From: Bremia lactucae
Lineage: Eukaryota > Oomycota > Peronosporomycetes > Peronosporales > Peronosporaceae
DNA: 64,000 nucleotides
Assembly (NCBI RefSeq): GCF_004359215.1
Contig: NC_090626.1
Location: 72,005 to 136,004, forward strand
Reading direction: 5' to 3'
Shown here: positions 1-11,346 of the stretch, piece after piece
How positions within the stretch are numbered: position 1 is the stretch's first letter
How the letters are laid out: every line of letters starts with the position of its first letter
Notes under the pieces: generated by a model
What the model saw: the letters and a program-made list of their open reading frames with translations, nothing else
What the model was told of the DNA's origin: nothing
Databases searched by the model: none
Position numbers and translations under genes: made by a program

Positions 1-846
1 AACCCGGGCCACTTTCCGTCAAATCCAAGGGACCCGATGTGACAATCCAAGCGTTAATGGCGACCTTATTTAAGTCGTCAGACTCTTTTAATGTGAAATC
101 ATTTTGTGATTACTCCATGGACGACGATAAATTTTATGATTCAAAAAAATATCACCAGGAACGAAGCAATTTTAAAGGTCACTTTAAGTTTAATGCTGCT
201 ATGCTACTGATGGTGCTAGAGTGCCACACAAGGGACGGATTGATCTGGAGATCACTCCGAGCACAATTTTAGCTTGGATGCTAACATTAACCAACATGCG
301 TTGTGGCTCGCTCCCAATAAGAACTGCTGATACCCTTCCACAGGCAACCTGACTTGTCAGTCTGGTATGACCAACGAACACTACAAAATTCCGGTTCGAC
401 ACATCCAGGCTTCACAAACTTGGTGAGGACAGAATTGTATTCTTCGTCAATAGCTTTCTTTGGAATCGATTTTACAGATGCAAGCATTCAAAAATGTAAC
501 TTCTTTCTTTTAATCTTGAAAAACATTCATGCTGAATGTGCAAAGCACAGCATGAGAGGCCTAGCTTAACAAGCTAGTTTCTTTCGTGACCGTTTTGAAA
601 TACGGACTGTACTCGGTGCATGATATAAGCTACATTGTTTGTCCAAGAAATTGGTTACCTTCCTTACCGTGGGAAGATTCGTGCTCTTGCTGCTTTGAGG
701 GTGTGGTTCATGCCCGTAAGGAAGACAACTCCCTCAAAGACCCTCACTGGAGAATGTGCATCTCATCTAACTTGCACGAAGGGATTAAGAGCCTTTAATT
801 ATTTTACGGAAGCGAGAAGCGCTCGTAATCCAATAAATATTATGAT
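1..846. other. Unassigned, repeat-like sequence
   Basis: No gene is supported here. Only short overlapping frames (up to 77 codons) occur on both strands and none shows a recognisable motif. Position next to the chromodomain fragment at 847-1032 suggests it may be the 3' end or LTR of the minus-strand gypsy element, but no matching second LTR is visible in the window. Confidence 0.3.
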
Positions 847-1032
847 CTAAACGGTGGGTCTCAGCATATTAGCCGTAACGTCGAAAATTAGCTGAGAACG
901 AAGTTCCCAACTATCATGCGATGGTGGATACCTTTGCCAACGAGCGAGGTAGTACATTTGAACCCCTTCACCTTCCGGTGGTTCAAAAAGCGTTTGACTC
1001 CAAAAACACTTCTCACCACTCGAGTCCGTCAA
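847..1032 (-). pseudogene. Chromodomain fragment of element A integrase
   Basis: The 61-codon minus-strand frame contains a chromodomain core: YYLARWQRYPPSHDSWE followed by a short helix. The aromatic residues and the W-x-x-Y...SWE pattern are typical of the chromodomain at the C-terminus of gypsy integrases, which steers integration to chromatin marks. It lies about 1.1 kb downstream of the integrase core, and most of the connecting sequence is not readable, so the gene is broken. Confidence 0.75.
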
Positions 1033-2172
1033 TGGATGGAACGGGAGGAAAAATTGGGCTCACTTCATATGTCGAACTCATGACTTGGATCACATTTTTC
1101 GGTATCTATGGGAGGATGTTGATCGTGAACGTTTCCGCCGTCGCGATTAAGCGTCGACGGTCGACAATATTTGTCTCAAACTGTTGCAAAACCGTGACTA
1201 ATTTGCTAACGAAAGCATCAGTCTTTCGACACAAGCTGATAACAGCTCGCCAAACTTTCCATTCTTGAAAGATTATTGAAAATGTCGGATGCGTGAGAGC
1301 CAGACTCTGTCCTGAGGCCATCAGTGTTTGTCCCTGGACCATTAGCCGTGCCGGTTTGGCCCGAAATCGAAAAAAAGCCCCATATGATGATACGGGCCGA
1401 GAATGCGAATGCATCCAACGAGGCAGCTCGTTGGTACGCATTGCATTGGCGGGAACAGGCCGATATACTAAAACAGTAACTTTTTGCTGGCCACATTCGT
1501 CACTTCATGTCTAGGTAGATTTACCATAGACAGTATAAAAGATATTTAACATTTTTGATAAAAAACATATGCTTTTCCATCGTTGTCAGAGTTTTGTTTT
1601 ATTGGTCCATTGCGGCGGCGATGGGATCCCGTATGAAACGGACCACCACATCAGCGATGGAGTCCTGTACAAATCGGACCACTGCTTTCGAGACGGAAGG
1701 AATTTCCCTACTGATTCGAATTTTTTTGCTTATTAGTGCGCTCGGTGCGTACTGCGGAGAAACCATTATCTTTTTTTTAAATTAGTAGCATTGCTCTCAC
1801 TGGCTTTACCATTTTTCGATGCTAAATAGTATCGTTTTATTATATTCAGCAATAGCCTTATCGCTATTACTGAGTTTGTCTTATTCAATGTCAATTGAAT
1901 CAATCTTAATATCGTTTGCATTAAATGTTGAGTCAATGCGTGAAGGGCTCGACTATTATTTGCTTGAGCGAGTCCCGTCACTAATAAGAGTCACCATTCA
2001 ACAAGGTGGTACACGTGGATGGCGTAAGCCATTAATGAAAAACGGTGGAGGCTTTGTTGATGATGCACCAAATTTGATGGCAAATTAAGCCACGGCAAGT
2101 ACTCGTTTTAACTCGTAAATGAGCGGACGTGTCTGCGGAGTATTTTTCGAGGATATGGTTTGCACGTTCTGT
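1033..2172. other. Unreadable connector within element A
   Basis: This stretch should encode the end of integrase if element A were intact. Only short frames on both strands are present (up to 111 codons at 1106-1441, minus) and none carries a motif I recognise. I see no RNA gene or clear repeat. Confidence 0.3.
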
Positions 2173-2478
2173 CTAACCATCTGTTTCCTGATGGTCCGAA
2201 ATAGACCTTTTTACTGCGTGCAAAGTGCCTAAAACAAGAATTGCCAACCTCCGCCGTGAGCCGGGAGTCTTGGTCTGAGACCAGTTCACATGGTAACCCG
2301 TGGAATCGAAATATCGTGTCAATGAAGACACGAGCAGAGCTTTCGGCTCCGGTACTGCAGCAAGATGTACCATCTTGCTGAAACGATTAACAAACACAAG
2401 AATACCATTTGTAAGTAATTGTCTTTGGGAAATCTGAAGACGAATTCCATAAAAATGGGCTGCCAACAAATGTCTCAA
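2173..2478 (-). pseudogene. Integrase core fragment, element A
   Basis: The frame contains GILVFVNRFSKMVHLAAVPE, the signature around the second catalytic Asp of gypsy integrases (normally VDRFSKM). Here that Asp is Asn, which should abolish catalysis. The frame ends in ISDHQETDG, matching the usual S-D-H-P-x-T-D-G segment. The middle of the core is garbled. It is a non-functional remnant. Confidence 0.8.
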
Positions 2479-3638
2479 GCGGCAGAGGCTGTAACAGAGC
2501 GTGAGATGAAGGACAAGGCTTCATCCGTTGACAGAATCCTCAAGCACGTATGTACTTGCGGACAAATTCATAGTGGCGTGGCCAGTAAAAATCGTGGCTT
2601 AACGTGAGATAAGTCTTCTCACGTCCAAGATGCCTACTTAATTACGTATCGTTGCACTCCTATGATGCGTAAAAGTAAATTTATGATTAAAAACGATGAA
2701 ACGAGATTTATCGCTAGTAGTAGCTGCATAATTGAACGACCCATTGTGTTGCCTATCGACCTGATGAAGAAAAATGCAATGTTGGATGCCCGTAAGGAGA
2801 TTTTGTGAGGGATAATTAAGGTAATTTATCAAACCTTTGAGAGCCTTATCTTCTTAATAAACTCTTATTACGTCGTCAACGAATGTTGACGATTGAAAAT
2901 TTATTGCTGCAACAGTGGGCTTGTGTTCAATGTTGTTTTGCGCAGCCGGCTCAAAACGGGCCGGCGCGAAAGGGCACCAGCGACAACATTAAGTCGTCCA
3001 GGTTTATATTTCACGGAGAAGGTATACTCCGTAAAGAGAAACAACATCTCGCTTTTCTATGCTAGAGGTAGGGACTATTAACGGCCGTGTGCAAAGACGC
3101 ATGTTCCGTATAGACAATGAACGGTCTTTTTTTTTAGATAGGCTCAAATTTAGCCAGTGCATATTTCATGGCATGGCGTTATCATTCACTATAAAATTGC
3201 GTTTAGGTGGCTGAAGCCAACGCGATTGACAGCAGACGACGCGCTCTTTGCCGTCTGTATCATATTGTACCAGCGCACAGCCGATTGCGAAATTGCTGAC
3301 GTCACAGCCCACATGGTCTGTCTTGGTCCGCAATCGTCATAATTGGCGGTTGCATCAAGCTTGCTGAAACACTCAAACGAACGCTGACAATCAGCGTTCT
3401 ATCACCGTTTTACATTCTTCTTATTTCGGCGAATTGCGGGAATACTTAAGTAAGTACGCCGCTAAACTAAGGAACTTTCGAAGTCCCTTTACATCGACTG
3501 ACACAGGCCGATCGGTGATGGCCTTGATCTTTTCCGGATCAGGACGTACAGCGTGTTTACCCACGATGCACCCATATAGTGGTATTTCGCTTGCAAAAAA
3601 TTTTCAATTTTCCAGATTTGCATAAAGCTTATGCTTAC

Positions 3639-3821
3639 TCATAAGTGTAAAAACCTTTTGAACGTGCGTACGGTAAACTTCAACTTAGACTTTCCGTTCA
3701 TGGCTATGCTATGAACAAAGAAGTCATCAACACAACTCGGTGCGTAATCCCGCACCGATCTCAACAAATTGGTTACACATTTGTTAAATGTCGCAGGGGC
3801 ATTACTATGTCCCTGTGGCAT
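3639..3821 (-). pseudogene. Reverse transcriptase palm fragment, element A
   Basis: The start MPQGHSNAPATFNKCV matches the conserved MPQGLxNAPATFxxxx block of gypsy RT. It is followed by YAPSCVDDFFVHS, the catalytic Y-x-D-D box, read here as C-V-D-D. Flanking RT sequence continues upstream to about 4340 in shifted frames. Stops and frameshifts show the gene is dead. Confidence 0.85.
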
Positions 3822-4800
3822 GACTAGCCACTACCATAGCATACCGCTTGGGGTGCTTACTGCTATGAACGGAATATCTTGTTCACGCATAAGGATATGA
3901 TAGAATCGATCCATCAGATCCATTGACGAAAAGATAGTACTCTGTAACAAACCATCAATGATTAGGTCTTTTCGTGGCATCGGCGTTTGAGCCGGATATT
4001 TTTGCAGCGTTCAGTTTATTAAATGCATGCACGATCCGCCATCCTCCTGTTGCTTTACGCACACAGAAGGTCGAAGAGCTTTGTGGAGAACTTGATTCCC
4101 TTACATGGCCCGTTGCTCAGCGTTCGGCAAAGAATTTGTCGGTCCTTATTACTTATTCAATATGCATTGGCCGTTGCTTCATGACACAATTTTTCGAACC
4201 TGGGATTAGATCGATTTCGTGTCGAAAGCCTTTATCCTTAGGCAACTCGCACGGTACGGATTCAGGAAATTTAACTTTGAATTCCAATAAAATCCTTTTT
4301 GAAGGATTTTTTTCAAAGACTCTCAGGATTGAGACGTAAAAAAACGTTTAATTCGAGTCTTCTCATCGATAACACTTTCTTCCATCGATGAGCTGCTGAG
4401 ATTCGGGTAGTTTTCATGAAATACTATTGCCTACCAAATATTCGCCATGCACTGAGCATCTGTGACAAGTACGCAGATCTGCGTGAATTGCCACTACAAG
4501 ATCACGCAAGAACCGTTTCTTTTTGAGCGTTGGCAATTGATTTATCTCCGAACTTAACTTCGGAGGCACTATCAGATCAAATATATAATCGTCTACACTT
4601 GATCCGTTTCTTCTTTAGACATTTGTTGTCTCAATTATCTATTTGTAACTTACTACCAAGGGTATCTGGATACCTTTGACCATAGGTTTGTGAGGACATA
4701 TTCCCACTGGATTTTAAGGACTTATTCCCGGAATTTTTATTCAAGGAGTAGCCCCCCCCAACTGCCTCGAGCTGTGGTTGCACTACCGCAACGAGATCGT

Positions 4801-5028
4801 CTACGATCGAATCTCCAGTCGATCAGGGACTTTCGTACTGTCTCTTATAAACAGGCGTTGGATGTTTCTTGGATATTGCTTTCTAAGCAAGCATCCTTGT
4901 TTCGTACCATTCAACTTATTTGAGGGGTCGAACTTCGGCGCTGCCTGTGCTTGTGCACATCCGTCGGGATCTAACTCCACGATGTGCTGGGTATTCACCC
5001 TGAGTTCTTGTGCGGTCATGCTACCGAC
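4801..5028 (-). pseudogene. Possible gag/protease-region fragment, element A
   Basis: A minus-strand frame of about 75 codons lies upstream of the RT remnants of element A. It has an Ala/Gln-rich run (GCAQAQAAPKFDP) but no zinc knuckle and no protease motif. Assignment to gag or protease rests only on its position. Its first codons overlap the left inverted-repeat arm, so the original N-terminus is lost. Confidence 0.3.
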
Positions 5029-5086
5029 CCCGAAATTAAATAAGCCACTGAGATGCGACAATGAAGGTGACAAGAGCTTCGACTAG
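5028..5086 (+). pseudogene. Duplicated 3' tip of the heme-thiolate peroxidase gene
   Basis: This short plus-strand stretch matches the last codons of the peroxidase gene at 16481-17200 (E-I-K...E-M-R-Q-stop) but has a TAA in place of the codon after E-I-K. Homology fades just upstream. The downstream flank continues to match the downstream flank of the peroxidase gene. It shows that the inverted duplication carried host DNA and not only retrotransposon. Confidence 0.75.
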
Positions 5087-5620
5087 CCTCCATCAATCAA
5101 GTTCAAAGTCTACAATGTGAGTAAAGATACGGAATAGATAGACAGCTAGTACATCAAAGAAGTTTTATCGATTCAATACGAGCTGGAGGTTGCATTAATT
5201 AATTTCACGTAGTAGTAATATTGGAAGGAGTAATGTTGCACCTTTCCACATATTGTATCTCGAATAGCTAAACTTTTGCGGTCATATCGAACGTAGACTC
5301 CAGCGTAGATTATCGGAATCTTCAGACTGGTGTCGAGCGTCGCATTGGACTGGTAGCTGCTTCTAGATGTTGCAGTTCGTTTAAACCCAATTTATCGGCA
5401 ATTTTTAAGAAATTGTCCCACTCCTCGCACATTTTCTTTTAGAGTGTGCGACTAGTGCCACAGATGTTTTGACTAATTGCAACACCTCCAAGTGGCTTAA
5501 TCAATGTAAGCCAATTGGATTGGTCGATAGTGTGGCTATATTATTGGCTCGACGTAAGATACATTCAACAGGAACAACTGTCGAGCTCCGATTTAAGCGG
5601 TACAAACAGACGCTTCAACC

Positions 5621-6193
5621 TGTAGCGGAGCTACCTCGCTCCTGAAGTCAGAGACTTATAGACTCAGAGAGTCTCTCAGTTCTATAGAACTAATGCCTTT
5701 AATAACTGAGCGAGTTGTACAAGGTCGTAGAACTTAATGAATCCTAGTTCACGGGATTCAGGGGTTTGCAGAACCAAGTGGCAACTAGGGCCCGAGAGTA
5801 TATACCTTTAAATTGCTTCTATCTCCGACAGATCACCTGGCCGTTACGTCACAAGGTCGTTACTACGACGAGAAAGTTCAATCATCAGATCTCAATGTCA
5901 GTCACAGCTGGGTTGACCGCAGCGGGACTCGATCCCTGGCCTAAGAAAGGCATTTAACGCTTTAAGATCAAAAGGGATACTGCGCTTTATTTAATTCTTT
6001 AATCTAAAACGTAACCCTCGCTAATTTTAAAATAGATTTTGGCCACCACATTGATCTGGCGGCGACCACATTTGTTACTCATAATAATTGGGATTCAAGT
6101 AATTCTCTATTTTAGAATATGATAAAAGGACATTTTACCAGTAAAGTGAATGTATCACAACAACAATTCCCAACTGATGTATGCCCCATTACA
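5621..6193 (-). repeat. 3' LTR of left-arm Ty3/gypsy element
   Basis: On the minus strand the LTR begins TGTAATGGGG and ends GCTCCGCTACA, giving TG...CA termini and about 573 bp. It is preceded by a polypurine tract (6194-6204 reversed). It matches the right-arm LTR at 15502-16076. Compared with the LTRs of the 40.6-49.7 kb element it carries about 90 extra bases in the middle. Host-like flank follows directly at 5620. Confidence 0.85.
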
Positions 6194-6204
6194 TTCCCCC
6201 CCCC
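6194..6204 (-). other. Polypurine tract, left element
   Basis: On the minus strand a run of nine G followed by AA sits immediately before the LTR start TGTAATGGGG. This is the usual place of the plus-strand DNA primer of an LTR retrotransposon. The mirror copy is at 15491-15501. Confidence 0.8.
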
Positions 6205-6302
6205 ATCAGGCTGTTGACCCTGAGTGACAACATTCGCTTCATTTCCTCTTTGACGTTGGAACCTAAACAGCTAACCATTCGTTTTTTTCTTTCCTTTGTC
6301 TC

Positions 6303-7544
6303 ATGACAATCAAGCGTGAGTCACAGACTCTTAGCACCTTCCTCGACGATATAGGAACGGTGAACTATGAAAGTCATTCTCCATCAGAAGAGGAGGAGAA
6401 AGCGCGTCGTTCTTACACGCCTGCTATTCCGGATGAACGACGGCGGGCCCCGAATCCGTTCCCAGAACGTGGTGCCGCTGAAGTCTTAACTGCATTGAGC
6501 AGGGCACGGGATCCTGAGTCCGTCATCATTACGAATCCGCTCGATGAAGAGCAACAACGGGCAATCATCATAGAGGAACAAGCTCGTCGTCGAGCTGCCA
6601 GAGATAGCAAAAGCCAAATGCTTAAGCTCATAGTGAATATATATTCACTCCGCTTCGTGCGAACGAGCGTATCGAAGAAATAGCGGGTCACAGCTTGACC
6701 ATCTGGATCTCCGGTGACCCGGCGAAGACGCCGGAGGAGATTGAGCGATACCTTACGCCAAAGGTTGTGACGTGAAGTCAGTATCTGACATGCTTACGTG
6801 ATTAAGCCCGTGGGGCTTCGGTGACCTCCAGGGAAATTCCGATCGTTTTATTTTTAAACGAAACAAGGAGTGAAAACGAAGTATCATTTTGAGAACTGAG
6901 TCCACCGGCCCGCCGCCTCTGTAATATTTGTAATCTCAGAGAGTCTGCGGATGCGGCTTATGTTCGTTTGGAACGGAAGCTTCGCTTCGATTTCGCCAAG
7001 CTTAAGACCAAAGGCCAGTAGCGTTCGGCATTTATGCCACAAAACGAAAAAAAGTCTAGCCGATATTTCAGTGCTTTGGTTGACCGTACAACCATGAATC
7101 GAAGCCGCGCTGAGGCTATACACCCAGCTAATCACACGTATAGTAGTGGGAGCGTTGTTTGACGCGAGTTGACCCTGAGCTTAAAAAGGTCAACGGCAAA
7201 CGGGCAATCTTGCCGAAGAGATACCTCAAACTCCCAAGAGTTTTCAGAAGAGGAGTACCCTAGCCACTCAGAGCCTTCAGTTTCTCCACGTGAAACTGAA
7301 GGCTCCCCGCGCATCAAGTAGCGCGAGAGAGGGTCGAAACATCGGCGGAGCATTTGATACTCTAAAGCACGAGGTGCAATTTCTTTGTGAGGTCCTTGCT
7401 CGGGTTGAGAGCTCCTTGGAGGCGATTCAGAATCGTCTTTCGCTGCTAGAGCGTCAGCAACCTCGTTTAGAAAGCCAGCTGGACATCCTGGGAGGATGCA
7501 GCAATCTGCGGAACGACCGGCTGTCTTGGCGCAAGCGCCTTTAA
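6303..7544 (+). CDS. Antisense accessory ORF (aORF) of the gypsy element, left copy, broken
   Basis: This frame runs opposite to pol, starting about 110 bp inside the 3' LTR and reading back across the chromodomain region. The intact first part (6303-6683) starts MTIKRESQTLSTFLDD and is acidic then Arg-rich (EEQARRRAARD). The middle (about 6890-7120, other frame) has RLERKLRFDFAKLK. The last part (7290-7544) is a clear coiled coil (VESSLEAIQNRLSLLERQQP). Frameshifts and a stop break it into three pieces. Near-identical pieces lie in the right arm and diverged ones at 47762-49103. No family is recognised. Whether it is expressed is unknown; copy-to-copy changes favour protein coding on this strand. 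Confidence 0.5.
7132..7353 (-). pseudogene. Chromodomain C-terminal half, left element
   Basis: The frame contains WLGYSSSENSWEFEVSL, the second half of a gypsy chromodomain (W-x-G-Y...SWE). The first half is out of frame or lost. It matches the right-arm copy at 14341-14562 and the copy at 48071-48190. It overlaps the antisense ORF on the opposite strand. Confidence 0.75.
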
Positions 7545-7559
7545 GTTCACGTGGGAAGG

Positions 7560-9669
7560 GTCCTGATATGGATTAAGCAAGCCGACGTAGTACACTGGGT
7601 GTATCTGCAGCTTGCTAGGACGAATTAGCGTGTAAGCTTGGCCCTCTTGGCATTGACCGTAATTGGTCCAATAAAGCGCGTACGCAAGTTGGTCTTGAAG
7701 ACCACGAAAACCAAGTTAGTAGATAATTTTTTTAGCGTTTAATAAAACGCGGTCTCCGACCATATAAGGATTAATACAGCTTCTGCCTTTGGCATCTGCT
7801 TGTTCTTTTTGATTGTCTTGGCTATCAGCTATTGTATCCGTTACATGTCTTGAGACACTAAATTGCATCGCGAGAAACTCGCTTACTTGTTTCCGAATGG
7901 TAACTGGGATGCTATCAGCAAGCCTTGTGGCTAAATAAACCCACCAAGCCCTGAGCCACGCAGTGGAATCGTTAACGGAACGTGTGGGTAGGTGGGACCA
8001 TTGGCATTGAACGGATTATAGCCTGTAGAGGCATGGACAGCGTTATTCAACGCAAATTTACCACTGGGAGCATTGAGCTCCAGCGCTTTGGCGTCTGAGC
8101 ACACACAGTACGTAAAACGTCTTCAATGACGCGATTGACACATTCAGTTTGACCATGGGTATGCGGATGGTCCGCGGTGGACATGTCCAATCTGGTTCAA
8201 TCACTCGGAAAATTGATTTCCAGAATTTACCCGATAAACGGGTTCCGATCAAAGACAATTGCGCTAGCAAACCGTGTTGTCTAAACACGCGATCGATGTT
8301 CAGCCTTGCTGTACCTTCACCATCAATGGAATCTGGCACAGCCGCTGAGTGACATTTTGCTCAATCGGTTAACAAAGACCACTATGCCAGAGTTCCCGGC
8401 CGAATCTTTCTGTAGACCAAAAACATAATCCATACTAATGGACTCCCATCACCCTATGAGTACGGTGGACTTGCCAGTGGCGCAGCAGCATGCACCGAGG
8501 CTTTAACTCGTTGGCAAGTTTCGCATGTGCGAACGTAAGTGCTGACCCATTTATAAAGTTTGGGCCACCAGTAAATCTGGCTTACAGAGCCGTAGGTCTT
8601 TCTCTACCGAGGAGACCACCAAGGACAGTATCGTGTGTCGCATAGAGGATTCGGTACTTCAAATCCTCATCATGAGGAGTAACGACGCGCGGAGGGTCCG
8701 CGATGTCTGCGCAATAAAGCAAAAGGTTGTTATCGATAAAAATCGATGTAACCTTGCGCGCAAACGCGTCGGTTATTTAATATTTTAATCCGAGTTCTTT
8801 TAAGCTCGTAGCAAAGCTACACACTGTTCATCCTTGGCGTAAGCCGAACGGATTAATTCACGAATACGTGGCATGATAGTCTTTAAATGAGAGAGCTAAT
8901 AATCCGGCCTGCGTGATAACGCATCGGCCAAAACATTCCGCTTGCCGGGCTTATACTTCACCTCGAAGTTGTAATTGGCGAAAGAGGATAGCAATCGGGC
9001 CATTCTCTGTGAGAGATGGGGCGACTTAGTCGCCGTGCGTGATGACGCGTGATCTGTATATATCACAAAGATGTATTTAAAAAAATCCTTTATGTTTTTG
9101 GATACCAATTATATTAAAACTAAGTAAATAATTAATGATAATGTAAAGGTAACGAATGAATGATATTTATTAAAAAATAAGATTAACATTGTAAATAAGT
9201 TTAATTTTAAAAATAATATTTCTGAACTAACATTATTTTGTTAGATTCATTAACTAAAAATAATTATTTTAATAAATATGAAAATTTATTTTGAAAAGTG
9301 AATGTCCTGTAAAATAATAATTATTACTCTTATAGAAAGATTGATGAACTCTGAATTTGACGAGAGCATACTTCATCGCAAGTAACGCTTTGTCATGAAC
9401 TGGGTAGTTCTCTTCCGCAGCTTTTAGCAGTCTAGACTCGAACGCAATAACACGTTCACGCCTATCAACATCGGTTTGTAACAGAACACTGCCAATGGCA
9501 AAGTTCGATGCGTCACAGACGACAATGAAAGGCCAATTTGGATTTGGCAGTGCCAGGACCGGGGCATGGATAAGACTAATCTTAACTGCTCGAAAAACAG
9601 TATGTGTTCTGTGCTAGTCCAGCACTCTTCTGTATCGTTTTTAAGGTAATTAGATAATGGCCTAGCCAT
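7560..9669 (-). pseudogene. RNase H and integrase remains, left element
   Basis: From 9669 downward: RNase H start (a displaced frame at 9669-9424), the RNase H end KYKPGKRNVLADALSRRPDY at 9108-8896, the integrase N-terminal region near 8700-8550, the integrase core around PDSIDGEGTARLNIDRVF (8339-8058, with frame breaks), and the C-terminal GPF-type region near 7700-7560. Stops and shifts are frequent, so no enzyme can be made. The connection between the two RNase H parts is interrupted by the AT-rich insertion. Confidence 0.8.
9068..9341. other. AT-rich insertion inside RNase H, left copy
   Basis: About 270 bp of extremely AT-rich sequence replaces about 17 bp that are present in the element at 46.2 kb. 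Its borders lie between the codons for FRVH and those for the YTDHA box. The right arm has the same insertion at 12352-12622. Its composition differs sharply from the flanks. A mitochondrial origin (NUMT) or a small AT-rich transposon are both possible; I see no clear terminal repeats. Confidence 0.7.
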
Positions 9670-9719
9670 ATCAGCGTAAATTTTCGCTATATTTGTGCAA
9701 ATAATTGGCGAGACCTAAA

Positions 9720-10380
9720 ACTTAAGCTAATCTTTTTGTTTTTCAGGAACCGGCCAATCTACTATGGCTTGTACCTCGGCGGCATTCACTCTGAGGGCTC
9801 GCTTCCTAATGAAGCACCCTAAGTAAGGAAATTCTTCTGCGCCAAAATGCATTTAGATGCATTGGCATAAAAACTATTTGTGGACATGCACTTGAGCACT
9901 GCTCGCAAATGACATATATGGTTATCCACGTCCGACGAACCCTGCTCCGCACAAATATGGACAAACTGTTATCAAAATAAGTTTATGTATAACCGCGGTG
10001 AGGACGGAGCAATTGCTGCACTAGACAATTTGAATAGCCGATGCATATGATAGTCCTGGGGGCATTACCAGCCACTCCCACGGCATACCAAATCGGGTGC
10101 TTACCGCTGTAAGCGGAACGTCGCTAGCTCACAGGAGCAGCTGATACTGACCATCGTCTAAGTCGAGAGCACTTACATCGTACACCCCACCATGCTATTC
10201 TGAAGAACAACTTTTCTAGAAATTGACGCCTGTGCTGGTTTGGTAGCAGTAGAAGCCTATATAAGCATACACAACGCGCTATTTATCATTTGGCTTTCTG
10301 ACACAAATTGTCGGTGTCGAATTGGTAAATTTACTCTCACATACCGTCTAGCCTCATCTGAGCACGAAAAAAATCGTGAA
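9720..10380 (-). pseudogene. Reverse transcriptase remains, left element (arm spacer)
   Basis: The minus strand here aligns in order with the RT region 45180-45850 of the better preserved element, but is broken by stops and small indels. It lies in the spacer between the inverted arms and has no mirror copy on the right, where the element begins only after the RT palm. Confidence 0.65.
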
Positions 10381-10385
10381 TGACG

Positions 10386-10976
10386 TCAAATGTTCCTTTG
10401 GTACAGGCCACTGTCGTGTGACACAGTATTTGGTTCCCGGAACCAAGTCAATTTTGTGAAGGACACCTCTATCCGAGGAAAAACAGATGATGGATTGGTA
10501 TATACCACATCTTGGAATTCCATAATCAAGGAATAATTTGGATCTGTAGGATCTTTAAGGATCGGTGACCCACTACGCGCACCTAGTGCAGCTTTTGTGG
10601 CATCCAGGACAGCTTTGTCCAGAAGTGACGATGAGTTTAACTCAATCAGGGGTCGAACGACCACCACCTTAGATTAGTCGCCAGCCTTTAAGGCTCGGCC
10701 GCACTCATCGAGTGACATTTCGTCTAGCTCTCAAAGAGCATGTAACGAAGGGATTGCCGCAAGGCTAACTTATCCCTCAATGTTACCGGTTATACCATTT
10801 ACAAGCGCGTGTAATTGCTCACACGTATCATTTTGTGAGGGAATAAATACTTCGCGTCTCCCCTGTCTTAGAGTAGAGCCAATACGCCTCTTCGAGGCCG
10901 GGACATTCACGTTCCCGAATTTTCCAGCCTGTAAAAGTTCTATTCCAGACATGGTGTCTAATTTGACATCCGACAA
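10386..10976 (-). pseudogene. Protease-RT linker region, left element
   Basis: Two minus-strand frames (10976-10770 and 10667-10386) match frames at 44580-45080 of the complete element, for example SDVKLDTMSGIE against SDDKLDTMSCIE, and [13 protein letters not shown] against [13 protein letters not shown]. This stretch links the aspartic protease to RT in the polyprotein. It has no recognised domain. A stop separates the two frames. Confidence 0.7.
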
Positions 10977-11346
10977 GGAGTTAGGTTACACAACTTCCTT
11001 TACCAGCGAACATTACGTGTCGCTCACGTGCATTAGAACGGTTTGACCCAAAATGCCCGCCAATAGTGTCACTACTGACACTCAGTATGGTGCCACCTTG
11101 GCCGACCACACTCGGTAGACTTAGATGTGCCACTCAACGTATTTCAGGGATATTAATTCCTTGATGACTCGACCTTACGCCAACAATGTTTTAAGCATTC
11201 AGTGAATCGTTATTACAACGAGTGTCACTCGATGGAGTACGTGTCGTTCCACTTCCTTTTTGTGAGTCGGGCTCAGAATTAATGTTTTCAACATTGAAAA
11301 TTATTAACTCAGGCATTCCAATGTCTATATCACTTGACAGACTCAG

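Larger units (their letters stand above)
847..5035 (-). mobile_element. Decayed Ty3/gypsy element A (chromodomain lineage)
   Basis: Reading from high to low coordinates on the minus strand, fragments occur in Ty3/gypsy order: an unclear gag/protease piece (about 4800-5030), reverse transcriptase (about 4340-3640), RNase H (about 3360-3160), integrase core (2478-2173) and a chromodomain (1032-847). All are broken by stops and frameshifts. The order RT, RNase H, integrase, chromodomain defines the chromovirus-type gypsy group. No LTR pair was found. The upstream (gag) end stops abruptly where the left arm of the large inverted repeat begins near 5035, so the element is truncated there. Confidence 0.75.
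5036..9718. repeat. Left arm of a large imperfect inverted repeat
   Basis: The arm matches 11980-16498 in reverse complement. Mirror coordinates sum to about 21,693-21,697 over most of the length and to about 21,544 beyond the LTR, because of one indel of roughly 150 bp near 5436-5590. Near-identity is shown by paired frames: 83 of 83 residues are identical at 6884-7135 versus 14559-14810, 3 of 84 differ at 7290-7544 versus 14150-14404, and 2 of 70 differ at 8896-9108 versus 12585-12797. The arms share host flank, LTR, element 3' half and an AT-rich insertion. Confidence 0.9.
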
